From assembly GCA_964415525.1 (NCBI GenBank), contig CAYQAS010000051.1, forward strand, positions 1 to 29,064: DNA of 29,064 nucleotides, written 5' to 3'. Position 1 is the first letter of the stretch, and every line of letters begins with the position of its first letter. The position numbers and the translations under genes are program-made. The notes below the pieces were generated by a model. The model made no database searches and was not told the origin of the DNA. It worked only from the letters and a program-made list of their open reading frames with translations. This DNA is from CAZPUI01 sp964415525. Lineage in GTDB: Bacteria > Acidobacteriota > Holophagae > Holophagales > Holophagaceae. Of this stretch, positions 1 to 6,830 are shown one piece after another.

Positions 1-734
1 CCGGCGATGACGACGCCCAGGACGCTCAGCATCTGGAGCGGCAGGAGGCTGAAGCTGGTAAGCAGGTCGAACTGGAGGTTGATGAGCTTCCAGAGGCCGT
101 ACTTGCTGGTGCCGGCGGCGCGCTCGGCGTGGGCCACGGGCACTTCGGTGATGCGCTTGGCGAAGCTGTTGGCCAGGGCGGGAATGAAGCTGGAGCGCTC
201 GCGGCACTGCAGCATGGCGTCCACGATCTCGCGCCGGTAGGCCCGCAGCATGCAGCCGTAGTCGTTGAGCCGCACCCCGGTGGTCTTGCGGGTCACGGCG
301 TTCACGATCTTGCTGGGTAGGGTGCGGAAGAGGCTGTCGTTGTCCATGCGGCCCTGGCGCCAGCCGCCCACGACGTCGAACCCTTCTTCGATCTTGGCCA
401 CCAGTTTCGGAATTTCCTCGGGCGGGTTCTGGAGATCGGCATCCAGGGTGACGATCACCTCGCCCGCCACCACCGCGAAGGCCCCGAAGATGGCGCTGTG
501 CTGGCCATAGTTGCGATTGAACTCGACCACGGAGACCCGGGGCTCGTTTTCGGCGATCCGCTTGAGCATCTCCAGGCTGCGGTCTCGGCTGCCATCATCC
601 GTGAAGACCACTTCCCAGTCCTTCTCCTGAGTGGGAAAGGCCGCACGCAACACGGTGGAGAGGCGCTCCCAGAGGGCTGGGATGTTCTCCTCCTCGTTGA
701 AGACAGGGATGACGACGCTGACGAAGGTATTCAT
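1..734 (-). CDS. Family 2 glycosyltransferase, polyprenyl-phosphate type (3' end cut by window edge)
   Basis: The protein starts at the ATG at 734 and reads MNTFVSVVIPVFNEEEN, the GT2 nucleotide-sugar-binding start. A DDGS motif and TLDADLQNPPEEI (the DAD metal-binding motif plus the LQNP/PPE box) follow, as in dolichol-phosphate mannosyltransferase, ArnC and GtrB-type enzymes. About 244 codons are visible. The frame leaves the window inside a hydrophobic stretch (LLPLQMLSVLGVVIAG) that looks like the first of the usual two C-terminal membrane helices. Such enzymes move a sugar from a nucleotide donor to undecaprenyl phosphate on the cytoplasmic face of the membrane; the sugar cannot be told from sequence. 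It lies 25 bp downstream of rsmB on the same strand and is probably cotranscribed with it. Family call is firm, substrate unknown. Confidence 0.9.
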   Translation of the reverse strand, partial: MNTFVSVVIPVFNEEENIPALWERLSTVLRAAFPTQEKDWEVVFTDDGSRDRSLEMLKRIAENEPRVSVVEFNRNYGQHSAIFGAFAVVAGEVIVTLDADLQNPPEEIPKLVAKIEEGFDVVGGWRQGRMDNDSLFRTLPSKIVNAVTRKTTGVRLNDYGCMLRAYRREIVDAMLQCRERSSFIPALANSFAKRITEVPVAHAERAAGTSKYGLWKLINLQFDLLTSFSLLPLQMLSVLGVVIA

Positions 735-759
735 CGGGACTCCGTGAAAATCGTTGGAA

Positions 760-2043
760 TCAGGCTTTCCGCTGCAGGGCGAAGGCCTGGAAGCCCTCGC
801 CGGTCCAGGCCAGGGGATCCGGAAGGAAGACGCTGGAGGCGGCCTCGCCGCGCCCGAAGGCCGCGGGCCAGGCGGCCATGGGTGTCAGATCGGGATGGGC
901 TTTCAGCAGGGGGTCCCGGTGGGCCAAGCCCTCTTCGGCGAACCAACTGCAGACGGCATAGATCAGCAATCCGCCTGGGGCGAGCCGAGTCGCTGCGGCC
1001 TCCAGGAGCCGACGCTGCACATTCACCAGCCGATCCCGGTCGATGGCGTCTCCGATCCAGGCCATTTCCGGATGCTTCTGGAGGGTGCCGGAGCCGGTGC
1101 ACGGCGCGTCCAGCAGGATCAGGTCGAAGGCGATCTCGGCGGTCTCCATCCAGCGGGCGGCCTCGGAGGTGATGATGTGGGCCTCCACCTTCCGGAAGGC
1201 GAGATTCTGCCGAAGGCGCTCGGAGCGCCGGGCGTCCTGCTCAAGGGCAGTGATCTGCGCACCAGGGAAGCGCCGGGCGAGAGCCGTGGTCTTGCCGCCC
1301 GGGGCGGCGCAGGCATCCAGGATGCGCGTGGGCTGGCCCTCAAAGGCGAAGGCCATGAGGGCCTGGGAGGAGCGGTCCTGGACCATTCCGGCGCCGGACA
1401 TCAGCCAGGGGCGGGGGAAGGAGGCCTCGGGGGCGAGCACCAGGGCGCCGGGGCAGGTCGGATCCGGCACCAGCCCTTCTGGCAGGTCCTCGTCCTGAAG
1501 CGCGTGGAAGGTGGGACTCGGCTCCGTCTGGAGCCGCTCCCACAGGCGCGGGAGGGCTTCCATCTGACCGCGGGGGGTGAGGGCGGCTTCCATGGCCTTG
1601 CGGGCGAAGGGCGGCAGGTCCAGGTCTGCGGGCAGGGCAGCCAGCTCTGCGGCCAGTGCGTTGCGGTCCTTGGCAGCCGCGCGCAGCACCGCGTTCAGGA
1701 GGCCGCGGTGGGGGGGGAAGCCCAGTTCGCGATCGCCCGCCAGCTCCACGCACTCATGCACGGCGGCGTGATCGGAAATGCCCGGCAGCCAAGCGAGCTG
1801 AACCGCACCCAGGGCCGCAGCCACGCGGGAACCCAGCGGCGCGCCGCGCCGGGCATCCCGTAGCTTGGACTCGAACCAGGCCTGGAGGCGTCCCCAGCGG
1901 CGCACCGCGAGGCCGAGCATGGCCCGGGCGAGGGCCGCATCCTCGGGTCCGAGGTCCCGGTCCCAGCCTTCGGGCACACGACGAGCCTCGCCGAACACGG
2001 CGTGGAGGGCAAGGGCGGCGGCACGGCGGCTCGGCGTCAGCAT
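760..2043 (-). CDS. rsmB: 16S rRNA (cytosine-C5)-methyltransferase, RsmB-like
   Basis: A 427-residue protein with a NusB-like helical N-terminus (about residues 1-135) and a Rossmann methyltransferase domain. The SAM-binding motif DACAAPGGKT is at about 243-252. The two family cysteines are C315 in DAPCTGSGTL and C365 in YAVCSWF; by analogy with E. coli RsmB, the second is the catalytic nucleophile and the first helps release the product. The family makes m5C967 in 16S rRNA. Length matches the family (about 430). The motif around the nucleophile is AVCSWFAEE rather than the common STCSxxxEE, which is tolerated. Transcribed divergently from hslO; the glycosyltransferase follows it. RsmB is preferred over RsmF/NSUN types because of the NusB-like domain. 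Confidence 0.9.
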   Translation of the reverse strand: MLTPSRRAAALALHAVFGEARRVPEGWDRDLGPEDAALARAMLGLAVRRWGRLQAWFESKLRDARRGAPLGSRVAAALGAVQLAWLPGISDHAAVHECVELAGDRELGFPPHRGLLNAVLRAAAKDRNALAAELAALPADLDLPPFARKAMEAALTPRGQMEALPRLWERLQTEPSPTFHALQDEDLPEGLVPDPTCPGALVLAPEASFPRPWLMSGAGMVQDRSSQALMAFAFEGQPTRILDACAAPGGKTTALARRFPGAQITALEQDARRSERLRQNLAFRKVEAHIITSEAARWMETAEIAFDLILLDAPCTGSGTLQKHPEMAWIGDAIDRDRLVNVQRRLLEAAATRLAPGGLLIYAVCSWFAEEGLAHRDPLLKAHPDLTPMAAWPAAFGRGEAASSVFLPDPLAWTGEGFQAFALQRKA

Positions 2044-2169
2044 GCCCCCAGTCTATCGGACCTGACATCGAGTCCGGTCCTCCCGCGCGCCTGCGGCTTG
2101 CGGAGCCGGGGCCCCCAGTTTAAAGGGTCCACCCTGCCTTCGCCGGGATGGCGGGGATACACTGGAAGG
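2044..2169. promoter_or_regulatory. Divergent intergenic region between rsmB and hslO
   Basis: This 126-bp gap separates two divergently transcribed genes and must hold promoters for both. A TTTAAA at 2119-2124 with a TTGCGG at 2098-2103 (15-bp spacer) is the only sigma70-like pair I can point to for hslO, and it is poor. No operator-like repeat stands out. Confidence 0.35.
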
Positions 2170-3018
2170 ATGACTGAACGCACTTCCACGGCCCGGGTCA
2201 TTCGGGCCATGACCTCGGATCGAACCATCCGCTTCAGCGCCCTGAACGCCTCGACCCTCTGGGACGGTGTGCGCCGGGGACATCCCCATCTCGATGCCGC
2301 GGCCTGCGCCTGTCTGACGGAGACGCTGTCTGCCGCCCTGCTGCTCCAGGCCCGCGGCTTCTTCGCAGAGCGCCTTCAGCTGCTGCTCAAGCCCAGTGGC
2401 CGCGCCAAGGCCGTGGTGGCGGACGCGTGGCCGGACGGCGACATCCGGGGCGTCATCGATCTTTCCGAACGCGTCGACGGTGGCTGGGTGGAAGCGCCCG
2501 GCCACTTCCAGGTGATGCGCTCGAATCCGGCCGGTCAGCCCTACATCGGCCACCTCGAACTGGTGGAGGGGGCGGTCCAGGTGCAGGTGGAGGCCTACCT
2601 CCAGCAATCGGAGCAGGTGCAGGCGAGCTGCACCCTCTGGTGCGACCCCGCCACAGGCGAGGCCGGCGGTCTGCTGGTGGAGCCGCTGCCGAACTGCCCC
2701 CCGGAGCGCCTCGCGCGCCTGCTGGAGGCTCTCGATGGCCTGGACGTGGTCCCCTTCTGGGAGCGGGATCCGGAGTTCCTCGCCCGCTGGATCAACCAGG
2801 GCGAGGGCACCGAAGTGCTCGCCGCCACCGAAGTGCGCTACTTCTGCCGCTGCACGGAGGCGAGCTTGCTGGATTCCTTGGCGGCCTTCCCAGAGGCGAA
2901 GATCGCCGAGCTGCTGCCGGACGATCAGCCCGTGGAAGTCCGCTGTGATTACTGCGGCAAGCTCTACGCCCTCGACCGCACCAAGGTGGCCCGGCATCGG
3001 GAAGGCTCCCATGCCTGA
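2170..3018 (+). CDS. hslO: Hsp33 redox-regulated holdase chaperone
   Basis: A 282-residue cytoplasmic chaperone that is activated by oxidation and binds unfolding proteins. The C-terminal zinc switch is present as C226-x-C228 (FCRC) and C259-x2-C262 (CDYC), the CxC/CxxC pattern of Hsp33. The YLQQSEQV segment near 143-150 is the conserved YxxQSEQ box. The start at 2170 places ARVIRAMTSDRTIRFSAL where other Hsp33 proteins have their first strand. A GGAAGG lies directly against this ATG, too close for a normal Shine-Dalgarno, so initiation may be unusual; the next ATG at 2209 would cut into the conserved first strand. It heads a chain of overlapping genes: its stop lies 8 bp inside the next gene. 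Confidence 0.95.
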   Translation: MTERTSTARVIRAMTSDRTIRFSALNASTLWDGVRRGHPHLDAAACACLTETLSAALLLQARGFFAERLQLLLKPSGRAKAVVADAWPDGDIRGVIDLSERVDGGWVEAPGHFQVMRSNPAGQPYIGHLELVEGAVQVQVEAYLQQSEQVQASCTLWCDPATGEAGGLLVEPLPNCPPERLARLLEALDGLDVVPFWERDPEFLARWINQGEGTEVLAATEVRYFCRCTEASLLDSLAAFPEAKIAELLPDDQPVEVRCDYCGKLYALDRTKVARHREGSHA

Positions 3019-3724
3019 GGTGCAGATCATCGAGCGCGGACGGCCTCTGGGGGGGCCCTTGAGCCAGTGGTTCCAGTTCCGGTTCGTGCCCTGGTTCAGC
3101 TCCCTGCTCGTGAAGATCATCGCGGGCACCTTCCGCCTCGGCTATGTGGACCGCGACCCGGTGGACGACCTGATCCAGAAGGGCGAGCGGGTCATTTTCT
3201 GCTTCTACCACCGGCGCCTCTTCACCATGTACCTCTGCTACCCCTTTGCCGACCGATTCGGGGATGGCGTCCGCCAGGGCCTCTGCATCCTGTCCAGCGA
3301 CAGCAAGGATGGCGAACGCAGCGCCGCGACGTGGCACTGGTTCGGCGTGCACGCCGTGCGGGGCACCGCCGGGGAGCGGGGCGCCCAGGCCCTGGTACGC
3401 ATGATCCAGATCGTGAAGGCTGGCTGGGATTTGGCCATCACCGTGGACGGCCCCCGCGGCCCCGCCCAGAAGGCCAAGGGCGGCGTGCTCAGTGTGAGCC
3501 GACGCACGGGTGCCTGGCTGGTGCCGGTCTCCATGGGCTTCAGCGGATTCTGGAAGCTGCGGAGTTGGGACCGCCTTGTGATCCCGCATCCCTTCTGCAA
3601 GGCGCGCATCCGCTACGGGACGCCTTTCCGGATCCAACCTGGGGACGATGAAGAGGCCGCGCGCCTCGGTTTGGAGGCGACCCTGGACGCCTTCGAAGTT
3701 TGGGCGGACGGTATCGAATCGTGA
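3011..3724 (+). CDS. Lysophospholipid acyltransferase family protein (DUF374)
   Basis: A 237-residue protein of the DUF374 branch of the LPLAT acyltransferases. The diagnostic series is present in order: FCFYHRRLF (the His motif), SSDSKDGE, the segment GVHAVRGTAGERGAQAL, then VDGPRGPAQKAKGG and PVSMGFS. Family members transfer acyl groups to lipid A precursors or lysophospholipids at the inner membrane; the acceptor here is unknown. The His motif lacks the Asp of the classical HxxxxD box, as is common in DUF374. The ATG at 3011 overlaps hslO by 8 bp, implying translational coupling, and the stop shares one base with the next start. Confidence 0.87.
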   Translation: MPEVQIIERGRPLGGPLSQWFQFRFVPWFSSLLVKIIAGTFRLGYVDRDPVDDLIQKGERVIFCFYHRRLFTMYLCYPFADRFGDGVRQGLCILSSDSKDGERSAATWHWFGVHAVRGTAGERGAQALVRMIQIVKAGWDLAITVDGPRGPAQKAKGGVLSVSRRTGAWLVPVSMGFSGFWKLRSWDRLVIPHPFCKARIRYGTPFRIQPGDDEEAARLGLEATLDAFEVWADGIES

Positions 3725-4206
3725 TGTCGCAGCGTTTGATCTTCGCGGGCCTTTCCGTCGCCGGGGCCACGCTCCTGCTCGGTCCCATCCTCTGGAAGAC
3801 CCTGTTTTCCCGTCCCGCCCGCCTGCGGCGTCGATGGAAGGGCTACCTCAAGCGTCTGCCCAACCTGCCCGAAACCGCCATCTGGATCCGGGAGGGCTAC
3901 ACCGGCTTCGAGGACGGTTCCAAGGTCGGCGGCTGGGGTGGTTGCGGGGGGAGCTACCAGCCCTTTCCTGGCCCATTGAGCGTGGGGGAGACGGCGCTGC
4001 ATGTGCATCCCTGGCCGGCGGCGAATGTGCCCACCGAGGGCGGGCTGCAGCGGCTGAAACCCCTTTCGGTACCATGGAATGCGCTGAACCCTGGCGGTGA
4101 CCGTTTTACCTGGCGGCTGTGCGAAGATCCCCCCCTGGTCCTCCACCTGGCTGCGGAGGGCGCGAAGGCCCTCGAGCGGAAACGCCAGGGCAGGGAGTAC
4201 GCATGA
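3724..4206 (+). CDS. Unknown membrane-anchored protein, 160 aa
   Basis: I do not recognise this family. Seen directly: an N-terminal hydrophobic segment (about residues 5-25), then an Arg/Lys-rich stretch RPARLRRRWKGYLKRL, suggesting one membrane anchor with the rest in the cytoplasm by the positive-inside rule. The body has a Gly-rich patch (GGWGGCGGS), a Trp/Pro-rich middle (VHPWPAANVPTEGG) and no known catalytic motif. The start ATG at 3724 overlaps the acyltransferase stop (TGATG); a GTG at 3721 is one codon earlier in frame. Its stop overlaps the queC start as ATGA. The double overlap and a codon use like its neighbours show it is a real gene. Function not assigned. Confidence 0.8.
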   Translation: MSQRLIFAGLSVAGATLLLGPILWKTLFSRPARLRRRWKGYLKRLPNLPETAIWIREGYTGFEDGSKVGGWGGCGGSYQPFPGPLSVGETALHVHPWPAANVPTEGGLQRLKPLSVPWNALNPGGDRFTWRLCEDPPLVLHLAAEGAKALERKRQGREYA

Positions 4207-4916
4207 ATCCGATTCCGAGTCTCGCCGTGGTGGCCCTCTCCGGGGGGCTGGACTCCTGTGTGGCGGCGGCCCTGGCCCGCGAACAGGGGCACGAGCTCGC
4301 CCTCCTCCACGCGGACTATGGGCAGCTGACGGAGGCGCGGGAGCGTCGGGCCTTCCTGGAGATCGCCGACAGCTTCGGCGTTCCCGCCCATCGCCGTCTG
4401 GTGGTGGACTTTGCGGGCCTGCGCGCCATCGGGGGCTCCGCGCTGACGGACCCCTCCATTGCCCTGCCCTCGGGGGACCTCCATCGCGAAGGCGTGCCCG
4501 TCAGCTATGTGCCCTTCCGCAACGCCCACCTGCTGGCCACCTGCGTGAGCTGGGCCGAGGTGCTGCGGGCCGAGCACATCTTCGTGGGCTTCGTGGAAGA
4601 GGACAGCAGCGGCTATCCGGATTGCCGCGAGGCCTTCCTCAAGAGCTTCGAGCAGACGGCGAACCTCGGGACGAAACCGGAGACACGCATCTCGCTCCAC
4701 GCGCCCCTGATCCATCTGAACAAGGCGCAGATCGTGGCGGAAGGCCTTCGGGTTGGCGCGCCGCTGCACCTGACCTGGAGCTGCTATCAGGGCGAGGCCG
4801 AGGCCTGTGGCACCTGTGACAGCTGCCTGCTGCGACTGCGGGGCTTTCACCAGGCGGGCACCCCGGATCCCATCCCCTACGCCCTGATTCCGCCCGAATT
4901 GAGGGTCCAGGCTTGA
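4203..4916 (+). CDS. queC: 7-cyano-7-deazaguanine (preQ0) synthase QueC
   Basis: A 237-residue ATP-dependent enzyme converting 7-carboxy-7-deazaguanine to preQ0 in queuosine biosynthesis. The PP-loop SGGLDS is at residues 13-18, followed by HADYGQ, the VPFRNAHLL segment and the ETRISLHAPL region. The C-terminal zinc site has four Cys: one in SCYQG and three in ACGTCDSC. Length is normal. It starts inside the previous gene (ATGA overlap) and its stop TGA shares a base with the next ATG, so it is embedded in the hslO operon. The next enzyme, QueF, is encoded at 11371 in a separate unit; queD and queE are not in this window. Confidence 0.95.
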   Translation: MNPIPSLAVVALSGGLDSCVAAALAREQGHELALLHADYGQLTEARERRAFLEIADSFGVPAHRRLVVDFAGLRAIGGSALTDPSIALPSGDLHREGVPVSYVPFRNAHLLATCVSWAEVLRAEHIFVGFVEEDSSGYPDCREAFLKSFEQTANLGTKPETRISLHAPLIHLNKAQIVAEGLRVGAPLHLTWSCYQGEAEACGTCDSCLLRLRGFHQAGTPDPIPYALIPPELRVQA

Positions 4917-5779
4917 TGGGACGGGCACGGTTTCTCGCGTCGGCGCTCCTCCTGGCCGGCCTGTCCACGGGTTGCCTCAAGCGGGTGGAGGAGACCCATG
5001 TCTTCGCGCCGCGGCCCCTGCCGGGCCTCGACGTCTATCAGAAGAACCTCCCCTACAAGCTGGTGGAGGTGCCCTACGCCGGCGATGACGCCCTGCGGGG
5101 CTGGCACATCCAGCACCCCGAGGCCCGCGCCACGCTGCTCTTCTTCTACGGGTCAGGAGAGAAGGTCACCCGGGCTCACTGGCGGCTCTTTCCTTGGGCG
5201 GAGCGTTTCCGGCTGAACATCCTGTGTGTGGACTACCGCGGCTTCGGCTTCAGCGATGGTCAGCCCAGCCTGGCCCACCTGCGGGAGGATGCCCTGCGCA
5301 TCTTCGACGCCACGGCGCCTTTGCGGAAGGGGCTGCCAACCTTGGTGATGGGCTATTCCATGGGCTCCGTCGCGGCCATCCACGTGGCCTCCCACCGCAG
5401 CATTGACGGCCTCGCGCTCATGGCGCCCATCTCCAGTCCCGAGGAGGTCATCCCGGCCCTGAACAGCCGCGTGCCCTGGTACTTGAGGCCCTTCCTGCAG
5501 CTCTCGCCCCATCCCTCGCTGCTCCAGCACACGCCGCCGGTGGAGGAAGTGAAGTCGGTGAAGGTGCCCTTGCTGGTCATGCATGGCGAGAAGGATCCCG
5601 TGGTGCCCCTGGCCAGCGGTCGTCATGTCTTCGAGGCCGCGGGATCGCTCCAGAAGCAGTTCTGCAGCGTGCCCGGGGCGGCGCACAACGATGTCTACCT
5701 CTGGCAGAACCCCGCCGAGTCGGCCTTCAAAGGCTGGCTGGATGCGACGCTCCAGCCGAAATTTGCCCTGGCTCGCTGA
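4916..5779 (+). CDS. Lipoprotein alpha/beta hydrolase (serine aminopeptidase S33-like)
   Basis: A 287-residue protein whose N-terminus is a lipoprotein signal: MGRARF, a hydrophobic core, then the lipobox LSTGC with the acylated Cys at about residue 20. The hydrolase fold follows, with GYSMGS (G-x-S-x-G nucleophile elbow), the acid in HGEKDPVVP and the His in PGAAHNDVYL, giving a complete Ser-Asp-His triad. It resembles the ABHD13/BEM46-like hydrolases, but the substrate is unknown. The start ATG overlaps the queC stop (TGATG). It is probably anchored to a membrane facing the periplasm, unlike the cytoplasmic products beside it. Confidence 0.88.
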   Translation: MGRARFLASALLLAGLSTGCLKRVEETHVFAPRPLPGLDVYQKNLPYKLVEVPYAGDDALRGWHIQHPEARATLLFFYGSGEKVTRAHWRLFPWAERFRLNILCVDYRGFGFSDGQPSLAHLREDALRIFDATAPLRKGLPTLVMGYSMGSVAAIHVASHRSIDGLALMAPISSPEEVIPALNSRVPWYLRPFLQLSPHPSLLQHTPPVEEVKSVKVPLLVMHGEKDPVVPLASGRHVFEAAGSLQKQFCSVPGAAHNDVYLWQNPAESAFKGWLDATLQPKFALAR

Positions 5780-5834
5780 GGGGTTTCAGAACCTCTCCTC
5801 CATCTCGGCATCCCATGGGTGGGAGGCATGCGCC

Positions 5835-6830
5835 ATGGAACCAGGCAGCCTGGGAATGGGGACCTATCTCGGCCCGTCGGATGAGGCCGGGGATGCGGGC
5901 TACGCCGAGGCGGCTCTGGCGTTCTGGGCGGGCGGTGGGCGCGCATTCGACACCGCGGCCAACTACCGCGGGGGCCGCTCGGAGCTGGCGCTGGGGCAGG
6001 TGCTCCCCTCGCTGTCCCGGTCGGAACTCTTCGTCAGCACCAAAGCGGGCTACCTGCCCATGGGGGATGGATTCACGGACGAATCCCCCCGATCGTGGTT
6101 CGAGCGGGTGCTTCAGGGGCCTGGCATCCTGCGGGCGGAGGAGGTGGTGGATGGCTGTCACGCTCTGACGCCCCGTTACCTCGCGCACCAGCTGGAGGTC
6201 TCCCTGGCGGCGCTGGGGCTCGACCATGTGGACCTCTTCCACCTGCACAATCCTGAGCAGCAGCGTCCATCGCTGGGGCCGGAAGCCTTCCGCGACGTCT
6301 TCCGCCGGGCCTTCGAGGCCTGTGAAGGGCTGGTGGCCGCCGGCAAGACCAAGAGCTACGGCTGCGCCACCTGGAACGGGTTTCGGGTGCCGCCCACCTC
6401 CCCGGAACATCTGAGCCTCGAGGAACTGTTGGCGTTGGCCCTGGAAGTGGGGGGCAAGGACCACCACTTCCGGTGGATCCAGCTCCCCCTGAACCTCTCC
6501 ATGCCCGAGGCCTGGCTGACGGCGACCCAGGCCTTCCAGGGGGAACGCATGCCCGTGCTGGAAGCTGCGCGACGGGCGGGTCTGAGGGTGCAGACCTCTG
6601 CTTCGATGATGCAGGGGGAGCTGCTGCCGCGGATCCCTGCGGAACTCGTGCGGGCCTTTGGCGCAAGCACGCCCGCCCAGGCGGCGTTGCAGTTCACGCG
6701 CTCGGTGCCGGGCGTGACCACGGCCCTCTGCGGCATGGGGCGGGCCGCCCACGCTATCGAGAATGCCGCCGTCCTGACCCTGCCCAAGATTCCGGAGGCG
6801 GGGCTGCGGTCGCTCTTCAGGGAAGCGTGA
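5835..6830 (+). CDS. Aldo/keto reductase family oxidoreductase
   Basis: A 331-residue NAD(P)H-dependent reductase of the AKR superfamily. The catalytic tetrad can be placed: D39 in AFDTAANY, Y44, K70 in VSTKAGY and H138 in DLFHLHNPE. The C-terminal SVPGVTTALCGMGRAAH segment is the usual cofactor-binding end. The start at 5835 was chosen because GGGAGG lies about 9 bp upstream and the tetrad spacing is right. It follows the hydrolase gene after 55 bp and may be the last gene of the operon. Its 3' end overlaps the convergent glycosidase gene by 14 bp. Substrate unknown. Confidence 0.88.
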   Translation: MEPGSLGMGTYLGPSDEAGDAGYAEAALAFWAGGGRAFDTAANYRGGRSELALGQVLPSLSRSELFVSTKAGYLPMGDGFTDESPRSWFERVLQGPGILRAEEVVDGCHALTPRYLAHQLEVSLAALGLDHVDLFHLHNPEQQRPSLGPEAFRDVFRRAFEACEGLVAAGKTKSYGCATWNGFRVPPTSPEHLSLEELLALALEVGGKDHHFRWIQLPLNLSMPEAWLTATQAFQGERMPVLEAARRAGLRVQTSASMMQGELLPRIPAELVRAFGASTPAQAALQFTRSVPGVTTALCGMGRAAHAIENAAVLTLPKIPEAGLRSLFREA

